The notes: generated by a model not told the origin, from the sequence alone. Positions 47,280 through 59,621 are shown, numbered from the stretch's first letter. The stretch is DNA of 64,000 nt from Abelmoschus esculentus (GCA_035048815.1 JAUCBN010000037.1:11746001-11810000), one strand, 5' to 3'. Program-made: numbers and translations.

Positions 47280-48814
47280 TTAAAGCGACTCCGAAGAGCT
47301 GCTTGTAACAATTTTCCTCTTCGGCCTTGATGCCAAATGCTTTGTCCTTGGTGAAGGTGATGGTTGTGCCTTTGCTTGCCGGGGTGGTTGGACTCGTGTG
47401 GGCGGTGTCCGTTGCATTGGGGCCTCTACCTCTTCTCCTTCTTCTACATCAGCCATCTCTTCGGTGAGCATTACGTTCGTTCCTCCTCCCAATGCTGTTG
47501 CTCCTCCGGTGTGATGAGTACTTGGGCCGGCGGCATTGGAGCTTTGGTGCACATAGGCATCTATCTCGGTTGATAGACTGCCCATGATAATTGGTGATCT
47601 GGGTGGGGTGCTGAAAACGGCCCTTCACTTGGATGGCCTTCTGCTGACAGACGAGGCCGCGGTAGAATCTGCTGCCCTGGATGGGCCGGCAGCCTGGTAA
47701 TGGGGTTGAGGGTCTGCATGGAAGAATGACCCTGGTCCTCCTGGGCTGGTGTAGTCTCGGTGTAAGGGGTGGCTATGACGAACATGTTGCTGGGAAACTC
47801 CGGAAATTGTGCTCCTTGGTCCGGGAAAGCGTGCAGCATCATCTGGGCTAAGGTGCCATTGAAATCCCTTTGGTACACCAAGTACCTTTGTTGTCTGAGG
47901 TCCATTGCTACCATCCGTTGCAAGATCTCCTGTTACGGGTCTGCTGCAGCAGAGGTGTCGGCAGTACCAGGCATGTCTTCCGTGTACTGGACCCCGACAG
48001 CAGTATCGACAGTGAACTGCTGCGGCGTTGCTTGGACAGGCTCTGCCTGCGTGATTTGCATGACTTTGTGGCAGAAGTCCCTGGTCCATCCTCGTCGTGG
48101 GGGCGTGTATTCGTCCATTTCTTTGATGGGCACGCCTGCGGCAACACATAAACCCGTGATCAAACAAGGGAAATACAATGGTCCCCTATCTTTCTTACCG
48201 TACTCGTGAATTTCCCGAAGGATGATCTCGCCAACGTTGATGGTCCTCTTGTTGATGATGGATTGAATCAGCACCAATCTTTTGCGATCCACCGTGCTAT
48301 TGTATGATGTGGGGATGAGCCGTCGTTTGACAAAGGTGTTCCACATCTTGGCCTCGGGCTTAGGGCTTTGTCTTGTTACGGATCCTCGATGGGTACCGGT
48401 TTCCCATGGGGTGTTCGCGTAACAAAGATCATCTTTGATGAGCTCGTAGTCCTCGGCAGTGACATCTTCCATGAATTCAGCATGGATGTCACTGTTAGGG
48501 GTGAGGCCGTAGAAGTTATTGATTGTCTCGGCATCGAGCTGGACCGGCCTGCCGCGGCAATGAACGAAGAGGGAGTCTTTGCTGGGCCCATGCGCGTAGA
48601 ACTCCCGGACGATTGTGGCATTCGCCTGGGGAGGTTACAGACAGAAAATTTCCCAGTTTTGGTACTTAATTCTGTCGAAAAGGTAGTACTCAATATCGTA
48701 ATTCTCTTCATCCGCATGCTGGAAACCTTGCTCTTCCCATAGTTGCCGAGCGATGAAAGATCGGTTGAAACGATCTTCAACGTTGGGGGGGGCGAATCGC
48801 TTGTATGTTGCCAT
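47280..48814 (-). pseudogene. ORF2 of D2: 'putative plant transposon protein' domain
   Basis: ATG at 48814 (MATYKRFAPPNVEDRFNRSF). One frame to about 47561, with stops at 48635 (where siblings have Q) and 47933 (TAA, identical to D1), then a frame change; the acidic and proline-rich tail is readable at 47585-47280. Domain blocks as in D1, ending GPLYFPCLITGLCVAAGVPI. E1 and E2d carry TAC at the 47933 position, so the stop is derived and shared only by D1 and D2. Confidence 0.78.
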
Positions 48815-49299
48815 CAAGATTGAGAGATGTGATTTCTTGGAGTTTTTCTTGAAAAGAATCTGGAGTTTAGCGAAGAGTAGTAGGTAGAGAGTAATGTGAG
48901 AGAGAGATTGTTATGAATACTAAAGAAAACAAGAAAGCAAGAGTGAATAGTTCAAGAGGAAGGAGTTTCTTATATAGGCCTCGGCCTTGTGACCGTTGAA
49001 GCCACTAGCCGTTTTTTAACCGTTTTCTTTTTCTACCGTTTCCTTTTTCTGCCGAGACAGGAATCTCGGCAGACTAGCCGTTACACTATTTTGCCCGTTG
49101 GGACTGCTGCGGCCCTAACACTGTTTTATTGCCTCGGCAGAGTTCCTGCTGTGAACTATTTCTCCTTTATTCTTGCTTATTATTCCTAAATAAAACACAC
49201 AAAAGAAAAATACTTAAAGCAAAAATAATTAGAAAAAAAATAAGAATAATAAAAATAAACTAACTAATCCTAATATATTAATAAAGAAAAGGGAGGAGA
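48815..49299 (-). promoter_or_regulatory. D2 spacer with internal TATA box
   Basis: No coding frame. Minus-strand CCTATATAAGAAAC (TATA at 48970-48976), about 156 bp upstream of ORF2, preceded by GCCGAGGC/GCCGAGAC motifs (49052-49145). Confidence 0.6.
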
Positions 49300-51589
49300 T
49301 CATGTTACTGGTGGAGAGCATGTAAATGCATCTCCCAAAATTATTCTCTCCCTTAGGCCCAAATTGTGAATCGGTTGTGGGCCACTCTTTTTTTCTGTGT
49401 GTCCATCCATCTTGGGCTTAATCTTCTTGCCGAATATCCTGCCGAGCAGACTGCCAAGGCAGGAGACTTTAGTGTCTACTGTGTGGATGGCCTTGCACTC
49501 TTTTGGATCATCATATTTTTTTAAGTTGTTAAAGGCGTTGAGTTTGACTTGTTGGTCATTGACCCGCATTGTCAACTCTCCTTTTTCCACGTCAATTAAT
49601 GTGCGTCCAGTTGCAAGGAAAGGTCTCGCAAGGATGATCGGTGCATTGTCATCTGCTTCACAATCAAGGACAAGGAAGTCAGCAGGAAAAATAAACTTGT
49701 CAACTCTTACCAGTATGTTCTCGATTTTGCCTTCAGGTTGCACATAGGATCGATCCGCTAGTTGGAGCATCATTGTTGTAGGTTTCGCCCTTCCAATTCC
49801 AAGCTTTTGAAAGACTGATTTGGGCATGAAATTTATGCTTGCTCCAAGGTCGCATAGGGCCTTACCTTCATAATCCTTACCTATCGCACAAGGTATAGTA
49901 AAGCACCCAGGATCTTTTCGCTTTGGTGGCATGCAGTTATGCAGCATTGCCATGCATCCCTCGGTAGCAGCCACTGTCTCAAACTCACCTATTCATTTCC
50001 TCTTTGACACCATGTCCTTTAGGAACTTGGCATAGTTCGACATTTTTTCAATAGCTTCAACGAAAGGTATGTTGATGTGGACTTGCTTCAAGATGTCAAG
50101 GAAATTCTTGAATTACTGGTCCTGTTTTTGCTTTTTCAACCTTTTTGGGAAAGGTGGTGGTGGTCTCATCTCATCCAGGGTTTCTTTAGTTTGAAATTTA
50201 ATACCTGGCACCACTAGAGTTGTTACTGCCTCGGCAGGCTGTTTAGGAGCTGCAGTGTTGTCTGCCGGGGCAGTGTTGTCAGCTTCAGTTTGCTCAGCCT
50301 CTTCTTTTGCTTGATCCGCTGATTGAATTTGGCTCTCTGGGATCATCTCCTTCAACTGTAGACCACTCCTAGTAGTGATTGCTTTGCACTGTTCATGGCT
50401 CATTACCTTAGCAACTTCAGTATTTCTAGGTAGGCATCCTTGTGGTCTAGTGTTTATGCATTGAGCAAACTGCCCAACCTGAGTTTCCAGCGTTTTAATA
50501 GCCGCTTCTTGATTTTGCAACCTCATCTCGGTTCTATTCATGAAGGCATCTGTCCTCTTGATGAAATTACTATTCTCTACTATGTATGACTCAGTTTTCA
50601 TCATGAAGGCATTTAACGTGTTCTCCAATGAACTTATCGGTTGCTACTGCATCTGCGGCGGCGACATTGACTGCTGGGCTTCTGCTGCGGCATCGGTTGC
50701 TGAAATCCCGAAGGTTGGGTGATTGGGTTTAAGGCATAGTTTGGGTTTCTCCATGATAGGTTTGGATGCCTCTTCCATGAGGGGTTGTATGTGTTGGATA
50801 TCACATTGTTGCGATTGTAGTTCCCAATATACATACCAGTTTCTTGATTCATGCAGTCAGAGGAACTATGGTTACCTCCACATAAGTCGCAATATGAATC
50901 AATTACCTTGACCTCACGGGTATTTTGTTGTAACTGGAGGTTTTGCACATCTTGGTAAGAGAGGCCAATTGTGTTGCCACTGAACTTGATGTGTCTAATT
51001 CATTTACCGTGGCTTGGCGTCTTACTCCTCCTCGCCTAGATTTAGGAAACTGAAAGTCATTCTTTGCGAGTTTATTCAATATTTCAATAGCTTCCTCAAG
51101 TGCTTTATCCAGGAGTGTTCCGTTTGCCGAGGCATTCGTGGCATTGTAAAACATTGTCACTTGTGTCCATAGGGGAAATCCATGCAAAGGACACTTGTGC
51201 AATAGATCTCTGTAGCGTTCCCATGCCTCGTACATTGGTTTGTCTTCTGCCTGTCGAAAAGAAGTAATTTCATTACGTATTCTATCATATAAATTAGTGG
51301 GATTAAAACGAGTAATGAAATCACGGCAAAGTTCACTCCAAGATCCAATAGATCCTGCTGGAATGCTATTTAACCAAGCTTTCGCCCTATCCCTCAATGA
51401 ATAGGGGAATAGCTTCAATCGCAAGACATCTTCATGGACTCCTTGGATTTCGAAAGAGTTGCAAATTTCCATGAAGGACTTAAGGTGCTGCCTTGCGTCT
51501 TCAGTTGCAGACCCACCAAATTGTCCAATTGTATTTAACATATTGAACATAACAGGTTTTAGTTCAAAATAGGCTGCTTCAATCTCCAG
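49300..51589 (-). pseudogene. D2 gag-protease, main part
   Basis: Gag from the capsid core (MFNMLNTIGQFGGSATEDAR) down to protease and the terminal stop at 49300. Zinc knuckle YCDLCGGNHSSSDC is intact near 50860-50900. Frame changes near 50945 and 50630 and a stop at about 50110. The protease reads openly from 49974: ALCDLGASINFMPKSVFQKL, APIILARPFLATGRTLIDV (A for the usual G after IIL). It ends CSPPVT with no RT. Confidence 0.85.
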
Positions 51590-51594
51590 GGTGA

Positions 51595-54500
51595 TGTAAC
51601 ATCCCGGTTTTGGGGTTAGTAGTTGAGTGTTAGTTGGGAAAATTCGATTCGGGTCGAATCGGATTCCTAGGGTTCGTTATTCCGGGAAAAATTAAAATAA
51701 TAATATTTTAATCGGATAAGTAATAATTTTGTGAAATGGTTCTAAAAATATTAAAAAGGTGTTTTAAAGTTAAAGGAATATTATTTGAACTTTAATTTGA
51801 TTTTTAATTGTGCTTAATTTTGTGCTAGTGACTAAATTGTAATTTTTGGAAAAGTTTTGGGGATTTAATTAGTAATTTTCGGCAATAAGGATTTTTAGTG
51901 ACTAAATTGGAAAGTAAGCCATACTTAGAATCCTTAGAGGGCCATAAATCCAATTTATTTTTAATTAATGATTTATCCACCAAAATTGTTTTTGAATTGT
52001 TTTATTTAGATGATAATTCCATTTTCTTTTGTAACTTTCCATTTTCCCATCTTTTCTCTCAAGATTTTCTCTCATTTTCTCTCCATATTCTTCTCCAAAT
52101 TTCTTCAATTTCTTGCTGATTTCTTCATCATTTTCTACAAGATTTATTTCATTTTACTCATCCTTTTATTCTCTACAAAACCTACTCATCAATTTTTGCA
52201 AAATCAACATCATTTTCAGGGAAATCAAGGAAGCTTTTCTCATCTTTTTGGTGGATTTAATCTCAAGGTAGTATTCTGATTTTTAATCTTTTTCTAAGGT
52301 TCTTTATTGAAATTCCCAAGTATTGGCTTGTTCATCAACTATTGCTATCTTATTTTGTGTTTTTAATTCAAGATTTATGAGTTTTATGATGGATTTTGTG
52401 AAATCTTTTGAGATCTAAATTAATGCTGTGATTTGGTTGATTTAATTATGATATTAGGTCAATTAAATGATTAATTAAGTGTTGAATTGATGGCACATTG
52501 ATTTAATCCCGGAATAATGTAATCGGTGGTGTTTTATGGTGGTTTTCGGTTGTTTTAGGGGCTGTTTTAGGTGTTCTAATGTTGCTGGAGGTATAAGGAT
52601 GGTTTGTAAGTGTTTTTGGTTCATAAATGAAGTGGATTAGATGTTAGATTCATTAGGTTTTGGGTTGATGTTGTTTCGGATGCGTTTCGGCTTAGTTTCG
52701 GTCTTTTCGGCTAGGTTTTCGGTAGTTTTGTGAGGGTTAAATGTGGCTGCTGTTTTGAGCATGTTGTGATGTGAATATGCTCTGTTTTTAATGTTGTAGA
52801 GGTAGTGCAAGAAGGTGCATAAGTTGCTGGTGCGTTGGCGTTGGCGTTGCCATCGGAGCATCGGCGAGGGCTCGTTTCGCTTGTCGGTGATTAATTTCGG
52901 GTTTTAAAGTGTTTCGCAAAGATTCAGTTCTGTTTTGGGGGCTATGGAATAGTGTGAAAACTTTCCATAGTTCAAGAGTAAGTGTTTTAAATGATGTTGA
53001 TGCATTACCTCGATTTTTGGTTATTTTCGGTAACGGCATATATGTGAACAATGATTCAATATGATTTTGGAATTACATATATTTGATTTTGAAATGATGC
53101 ATGCATGTGTTAATTTCTAGAAATGCATGATTTTTAAAGACATCCATGGTTTATGAAAACATGAAAAATGAAGTGGAATATGATATGGTTATTTGCCTTA
53201 CATATGATGGTGCCATTGGGCATGACCTTTAGTTCATTTGTTGAACACATTATGGATGCATTTTGAGCAGCAAATTTGCATGCATACTTGGACTTGATAT
53301 TGGCTTAGTGACACTACTTTAGATTCGAATACAAATGACATGTCATTAGGATTGAGTGCACTATAAATATTATGAAAATAAAGGAAAAATGCCTACACGT
53401 AACAAGGGTGACTTTGTGTCCAACCGTGCGTGGTAGAGCCGCCTACACGTAACAAGGGTGACTATGTGTCCAACCGTGCGTGGTAGAGCTTGATAATGGT
53501 GACTTCGTGTCATGTCAATGGTGACTTCGTGTCATGTCAATGGTGACTTTGTGTCATGACGAGACTAAAGGTCTCTAATCAATGGATCCGTGTATTTGGT
53601 GAACTTAAGGTTCACATTAAGTGATCACTAGGAAGCCAACATGCATATATGGAACGAAATGATTTATTTGTGCATGATACATGAGATGTTTTGACATTGT
53701 TGATAAGCATGTTTTGGTTTTACATATTTCAAATAAGCATGAAGAATGCAAGTATGAATTTATAAATGATTTTGAACTTGTTTTAGAGCTTCCTCACTAA
53801 GAATGTTGTGCTTAAGCTCTCTCTTTTCATACTTGCAGAAAAATAGAGACATTCGAGGCCACGTTCGGAGCAAGGGAACCAAGGGAAAGAGTTGTCTCAA
53901 TTTTGGTATGTTTTGGCAAATAATTTGGGCTTGGCAATGTGTAAATCGAACCCATGTGAAGTGAATGACTTTTGCTTTGGTTAATGTTGTAATAAGACCT
54001 ATAATGTTTTGGATTATTAATTGATGGACTATGGTGTTGCTTGGATTGTTGAAGAATGTACATGCATGAACATTTTTGACTTTAAATCATATTTTAGGAA
54101 GCATGCCTATAAATTGTTTGGGGTCTTTGATGTGGTAAATGAATGCTCTAAATTGTTCTTTATGCTTAGGAAATTATGCATATAGTTAAGGGTGATTAAT
54201 GGTTATGTTTGATTGGGTGGAATTAACTTAGAATGTTCAAACTTGTCAAAGTGCACAGGGGGTATCGATACCAGTACCGATACCTAAGGCTTAATTTGGG
54301 GTGATTCGAACCATGGTTCGATGCAGTTACTCCACTGGACGCTGGAGTATCGATACCACCTATGGGAGTATCGATACCACCTATGGGGGTATCGATACCA
54401 ATAGCCTTCGAAGTGCAAGGAGGCTAGCTCCACGATAGGGTATCGATACCGAGACCCTAGGTATCGATACCGAGACCCAAAAATGACATTTTAAGTGCAG

Positions 54501-55048
54501 AAAAAAATTACGTTCAGGGTCGGATGACTTTCTATGATCGAATATAGATGCAATGAATGATATTGAGAGCTGTAATATCACCAGGATGCATGATGTTAAC
54601 TTGAATTCGCATTGGTAAATAAATGTTGGTTTTATTCCCTATAATATTGTGAGCTTTACAATTAGGTCCCTATTGTGTGAAACATGAAATTGACGATGCA
54701 ATAATGGTCCGTTTGATCTGAACTTTGTTATGAGTATGCTATGCATGTTTAATTGAACTATGGTAGATCGCATTATTGGTTTATTGTTGAAATTAAGAAT
54801 TTATTTGCGTTTTGGTCCCTATATACCGGTGTGAGAATTGAATGATCAATTGTGAATCGAATGTTTCCATTTTCGTTACGCATGACCTCGACACACATAA
54901 GAGCTTAGTTATGCATCTAGTTAAGAAGAAAAAAAACATATCGATTTTCAGGGTTGTTTATCGAATTGGACCTTAACGGGTTTAGTTCGATATTCCCCGT
55001 GTGACCTGTTAGTGTCGGTTCCGTCCAGGACGGGCTAAGGGGGTTACA
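51595..55048 (+). mobile_element. Solo LTR copy C (3454 bp, Del/Tekay-like)
   Basis: TGTAACATCCCGG ... GGGGGTTACA, flanked by GGTGA (51590-51594 and 55049-55053) inside D2 gag; gag reads on across it. Homologous to copies A and B throughout. Contains the minisatellite and the GGTATCGATACC cluster (about 54262-54472, six sites including variants). No coding. Confidence 0.92.
53391..53563 (+). repeat. Minisatellites in copy C: 50-bp and 22-bp units
   Basis: Two units starting at 53391 and 53441 (50 bp), then three units of 22 bp (GGTGACTTCGTGTCATGTCA and two more bases) at 53498, 53520 and 53542. The 22-bp unit is absent from copies A and B. Confidence 0.88.
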
Positions 55049-55276
55049 GGTGACAACTCCTGGGTTTAATCCGTTTAAGTCCTATTCCAAGAAGTCTCTG
55101 ACAGTGAGCTGCCGCGGCCCAGGTGGCGGCGGAAGTCCTCCGTTGCCGGCAAGTAAGTTTTGTCTTGCTGGGTGTTCTGCCATGGCTCCTTGGATCTGTC
55201 TCCTCAACCTTTACCTTGTTCTTTCGATCTCTGGATCTAACTCGTACAAGGGGTTGGCTGGATTGGCCCTGGTCAT
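55049..55276 (-). pseudogene. D2 gag N-terminus
   Basis: Start codon at 55276 (MTRANPANPLYELDPEIERT), then LPPPPGPRQLTVRDFLE-like sequence up to the GGTGA duplication of copy C. It joins the frame at 51589. Confidence 0.8.
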
Positions 55277-55350
55277 ACACCATGAAAAACAACAGTAAAA
55301 TAAAAATAAAAATAAACAAGAAAATAAAGAAAACAAAATTTAGTTGTCAG

Positions 55351-55368
55351 TCCCCGGCAACGGCGCCA
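55351..55368 (-). other. D2 primer binding site (tRNA-Asp)
   Basis: Minus-strand TGGCGCCGTTGCCGGGGA, perfect. Confidence 0.92.
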
Positions 55369-55374
55369 AAAACT

Positions 55375-56345
55375 TGTCGCGTGTCAAAAGTGCGCGTTTA
55401 GTGCAAGTGGAGACATCGAAAGTAATAAGTGATAAGTATTTTATCGAGTTATCGTCTCCTCAGGGACCGGTATACTTAATATGCTTTCTTCACCTTCTTG
55501 TTCTATAGAAAAGTAAAGAACACAAGTGTGTTGATTTGATTTATCTAAACTAAAATAACTAAATAAAAATAAAGAGTTGAAATAGTAGATAGAGATGGGC
55601 TAGGATCCAGTTGCGTCATATTGTGGATTTGATTGACTTGTCTCTGTCCAATGCAATCGTATATCACTGCCTCGGCTGCACTGCAGTTTACTGCCTTGGC
55701 AGCGACAATACTGTCTGTCGCGGCAATCCCTTGCTCGTGGCTAGACTTTATCAAAGTTCGGCAAAGTGTCCTTGGGTGACTCCGCTTATCCCTAAGTCAG
55801 AGTGCTGTTGATGACCAGTCCTTGATGATACCTCCCGGCATGAACCAATTATACTCACCAACCAATCTCACACTTCTTTTAGCCGCTGAAACACTTAACC
55901 TATCCCTAGGCCGAGTTAGTATTGTGCATTGTGTGGCTAGGTCCTTATATAGGCTAGACCTAGGGCAAACCTTTCCTAAGTAGAATACAACTTGGAGTAG
56001 GGAACAAGTCAAGTACATAATAAAAAATATTTCCATGTTTGCTTCGGCTACGTGTTTTTCCCACGTGGTCTTCCTTTGGGATTTTCCTTGTGCTATCCAG
56101 CTCCGATCCATGGGCTTCAAGTCCAGACACGTTCCTTGGATTTTAATCTTTCCATCGCCTATAGTCTTGCTTCCTGTCTTTCTGCTGCTGCCTCGGCATC
56201 AGGTCCTGCCTCGGCCTTGCCGCTGCCGCGGCACTGGTTCTCCTGCACAGATATGAAAACGCAGTAAAACGTGCCTTTTTCTGTAAATATTATCTATATG
56301 AGTATAATTTCTAAATATATCACATTAAGCACATGCATTGGTCCA
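55375..56345 (-). repeat. D2 5' LTR, internally deleted and truncated
   Basis: Starts TGTCGCGTGTC. A deletion lies at about 55922 (GAGTTAGTAT joins TGTGCATTG), different from that in the 3' LTR. The right end stops at CATTGGTCCAAG, about 75 bp short of the terminus. Confidence 0.82.
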
Positions 56346-57498
56346 AGCGGCAGCAACATGGCCGAGGCAGGACCTGATGCCGAGGCAGCAATTGAGAGCC
56401 AGAGAGCAATACTGTAGGCGATTGGAAGAGAAAAATCCAAAATACGTTTTTGGACGTAAAGCATTTGGATCGGAGCTGGCTAGCATGAGGAAAAGTCCAA
56501 GACAAGGCCACGCGGGAAAGCCTCTTTGTTGAATTAAACTTGGAAATATTTTATTTATGTACATGACTTGTTCCCTACTCCAAGTTGTATTCTACTTAGG
56601 AAAGGTTTGCCCTAGGCCAAGCCTATATAAGACCTAGCAGTCCAATGTATAGAGATACCTAGAGAGAGCCGATTCATAGAGTTTACCCTAAGACACTTTG
56701 TTTTCTTTCTCTCAAATTATGTTCTAAGCTTTCTTAGGGTTTAGGTGAAGGTTGTTTAGTATTTGTGAGATGAGATTGTACTTTGTCTTTGTTTCAATGC
56801 AATAAAACTATCAAGGTTTGCTTATCCTTTGCCATTCTTTGTTCTTGCATTCAAGCTCGGGAGAGAAGTTTGTAAGTAATCCATTTATCTAGACTCGGGA
56901 GAGTTAGATTCACGAAAGGGGTAAGTACGATGTTTCAATCGCGAAATACTAACTCGGCCTAGGGATAGGTTAAGAGTTTCAGCGGCTAAAACAAGTGTTA
57001 GATTGGTTGGTGAGTATAATTGATTCACGCCGGGAGGTATCATCAAGGACTAGTCATCAATAGTACTTCGACTTAGGGATAAGCAGAGTCATCCAAGGAC
57101 ACTTTGCCGAACTTTTGTAAAGTCCACACACGAGCAAGGGATTGCCGCGGCTGACAGTATCGTCGCTGCCAAGGCAGTAATCCGTAGTACAGCCGAGGCA
57201 GTGATATACGATTGCATTGGGCAGAGACAAGTCAATCAAATCCACAATACAACGCAACTAGATCCTAACCTCTCTCTCTATTTATCAAATCTCATTCTTT
57301 TACTTAGTTGTTTTATTTCAGTTATCCAACCCAAATTACTTGTGTTTTTTTATTTCTTTTTACAGAACAAGAAGACGAAGAAGACATATCAAGTATACCA
57401 ATCTCTGTGGAGACGATAATCCGATAAATACTTATCACTTATTACTTGCGATGTATCCACTTGCACTAAACGCGCACTTTTGACACGCGACAAGTTTT

Positions 57499-57516
57499 TG
57501 GCGCCGTTGCCGGGGA
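57499..57516 (+). other. E2c primer binding site (tRNA-Asp)
   Basis: TGGCGCCGTTGCCGGGGA, perfect, six bases after the LTR end at 57492. Confidence 0.92.
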
Positions 57517-57590
57517 TTGACAACTAAATTTTGTTTTCTTTATTTTCTTGTTTCTTTTTCTTTTTCTTTTACTTTTGTTTTTCATGGTGT

Positions 57591-58341
57591 ATGAACAGGG
57601 CCAACCCAACCAACCCTTTGTACGAGTTAGACCCAGAGATCGAACGAACAAGGCAAAGTTGAGGAGACAAAACCAAGAAGCTATGGCAGATCACCCGGCA
57701 GGACAAAACATACCTGCCGGCAATGGAGGTCTTCCGCCGCCACCAGGGCCGCAGCAGCTCACTGTCAGAGACTTCCTGGAAGAGGATTTAAATGGATTAA
57801 ACTCAGGAGTCGTTACACAGGAGATAGAAGAAGCCCACTTTGAACTAAAACCTGTCATGTTCAATATGCTTAACACTATTGGACAATTTGGTGGGTCTGT
57901 AACTGAAGATGCAAGGCAGCACCTCAAGTCCTTCATGGAGATATGCAATTCCTTCAAAATCCAAGGAGTCCATGAAGATGTCTTGAGATTGAAGATCTTC
58001 CCCTTTTCACTGAGGGTAGGGCGAAAGCCTGGTTAAATAGCAATCCAACAGGATCTATTGGATCTTAGAGTGAACTCTGTCGTGATTTTATTACACGTTT
58101 TAATCCTAAAAATTTATATGATAGAATTCGTAATGAAATCACTTCTTTTCGACAGGCAGATGATGAACCTATGTACGAGGCATGAGAGCGATACAGGAAG
58201 TTACTTCACAAGTGTCCTTTGCATGGATTTCCCCTATGGACACAAGTGACCATGTTCTATAATGCCACGAATGCCCCGACGAGGATGATGTTAGATGCCT
58301 CGGCAAACAGAACACTCCTTGATAAAGCACCTAAGGAAGCT
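57591..58341 (+). pseudogene. E2c gag, cut by E2d
   Basis: ATG at 57591 (MNRANPTNPLYELDPEIERT). A one-base deletion near 57657 shifts the frame; gag core continues to about 58011, where a second deletion (GAGGGTAGGG for GAGGGATAGGG) and a TAG at 58066 follow. Both later lesions recur in E2d. The sequence ends at LDKAPKEA, where the E2d LTR begins; left flank AAGCT. Confidence 0.83.
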
Positions 58342-59615
58342 TGATAAGTGCTCAACTCACTATCACTTTTTACACCTTTTATGGGCATTAATCACCGAAT
58401 TTACACCCACTCGGACCAATGCATGTACTTAATGTGATATATTTAGGAGTTAAGCTCATAGAGATAATATTTACAGAAAAAGGCAAGTTTTACTGCATTT
58501 TTATATTTGTGCAGGAGAACCAATGCCGCGGCAGCAACATGGCCGAGGCAGGACCTGATGCCGAGGCATCAACTGAGAGCCAGAAAGCAAGACTGTAGGC
58601 GATTGGAAGAGAAAAATCCAAGGGACGTGTCTGGACATAAAGCACATGGATCGGAGCTGGCTAGCATGAGGAAAAGACCAAGAGAAGGCCACGCGGGAAA
58701 GCCCTACTCCAAGTTGTATTCTACTTAGGAAAGGTTTGCCCTAGGCTTAGCCTATATAAAGACCTAGCCGACAATGTATGATACACGAATACCTAGAGAG
58801 AGACGATTCATAAACTTGTTTTCTTTCTCTCAACTATGTTCTAAGCTTTCTTAAGGTTTAGGTGAAGATTGTTTAGTATATGTGAGAGGAGATTGTACTT
58901 TGTCTTTGTTTCAATGCAATAAAATTATCAAGGTTTGCTTATCCTTTGTTATTCCTTGTTCTTACATTCAAGCTCGGGAGAGAAGTTTGTGAGTAATCCA
59001 TTTATCTAGACTCGGGAGAGTTAGATTCACGAAAGGGGTAAGTACGGTGTTTCAATCGCGAAATACTAACTCGGCCTAGGGATAGGTTAAGAGTTTCAGC
59101 GGCTAAAAGAAGTGTGAGATTGGTTGGTGAGTATAATTGGTTCACGCCGGGAGGTATCATCAAGGACTAGTCATCAACAATACTTTGACTTAGGGATAAG
59201 CGGAGTCATTCAAGGACACTTTGCCGAACTTTTGTAAAGTCCACCCACGAGCAAGGGATTGCCGCGGTGGACAGTATCGTCGCTGCCAAGGCAGTAATCT
59301 GCAGTGCTATCGAGGCAGTAAAATACGATTGCATTGAGCAGAGACAAGTCAATCAAATCCACAGTACAACACAACTAGATCCTGACCTATCTCTCTCTAA
59401 TATTCAATTCTCTTACTTTTACTTAGTTGTTTTATTTCAGTTAATCCAAATCCAAATCACTTGTGTTTTACTTTATTTCTTTCTACAGAACAAGAAGACA
59501 GAGAAGACATATTGAGTATACCAATCCCTGTGGAGACGATAATCCGATAAATACTTATCACTTATTACTTTCGATGTGTCCACTTGCACTAAACGCGCAC
59601 TTTTGACACGCGACA
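58342..59615 (+). repeat. E2d 5' LTR (1274 bp)
   Basis: TGATAAGTGCTCAAC ... GACACGCGACA. About 50 bp shorter than D1's LTR, mostly from a deletion near 58700 (GAAAGCC joins CTACTCC). TATA box near 58753, AATAAA near 58918. Confidence 0.9.
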
Positions 59616-59621
59616 AATTTT

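Larger units (their letters stand above)
45247..56345 (-). mobile_element. Athila-like element D2, rearranged
   Basis: Same layout as D1: 3' LTR (45247-46354), 3' non-coding, ORF2 (48814-47280), spacer, gag-protease (55276-55049 and 51589-49300), primer site, 5' LTR (56345-55375). Solo LTR copy C splits gag. Both LTRs have internal deletions, at different places, and the outer 75 bp or so of the 5' LTR are lost at the inverted junction 56345/56346. Left flank ATAAG; no right duplication remains. Confidence 0.85.
45240..57492 (+). repeat. E2c 5' LTR, split and partly deleted around D2
   Basis: Seven bases TGATAAG (45240-45246) are the LTR start; D2 follows at once. The rest, 56346-57492, begins about 185 bp into the LTR (GCGGCAGCAACATGGCC) and runs to GACACGCGACA. 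A primer site and gag follow. Treating both parts as one LTR is inference from orientation and the exact seven-base start. Confidence 0.68.

Noticed and set aside
47625..48167. A 180-codon minus-strand frame rich in C, R and H
   Set aside because: It overlaps ORF2 of D2 in another frame; the composition comes from the GC-rich ORF2 codons and no domain is recognisable.
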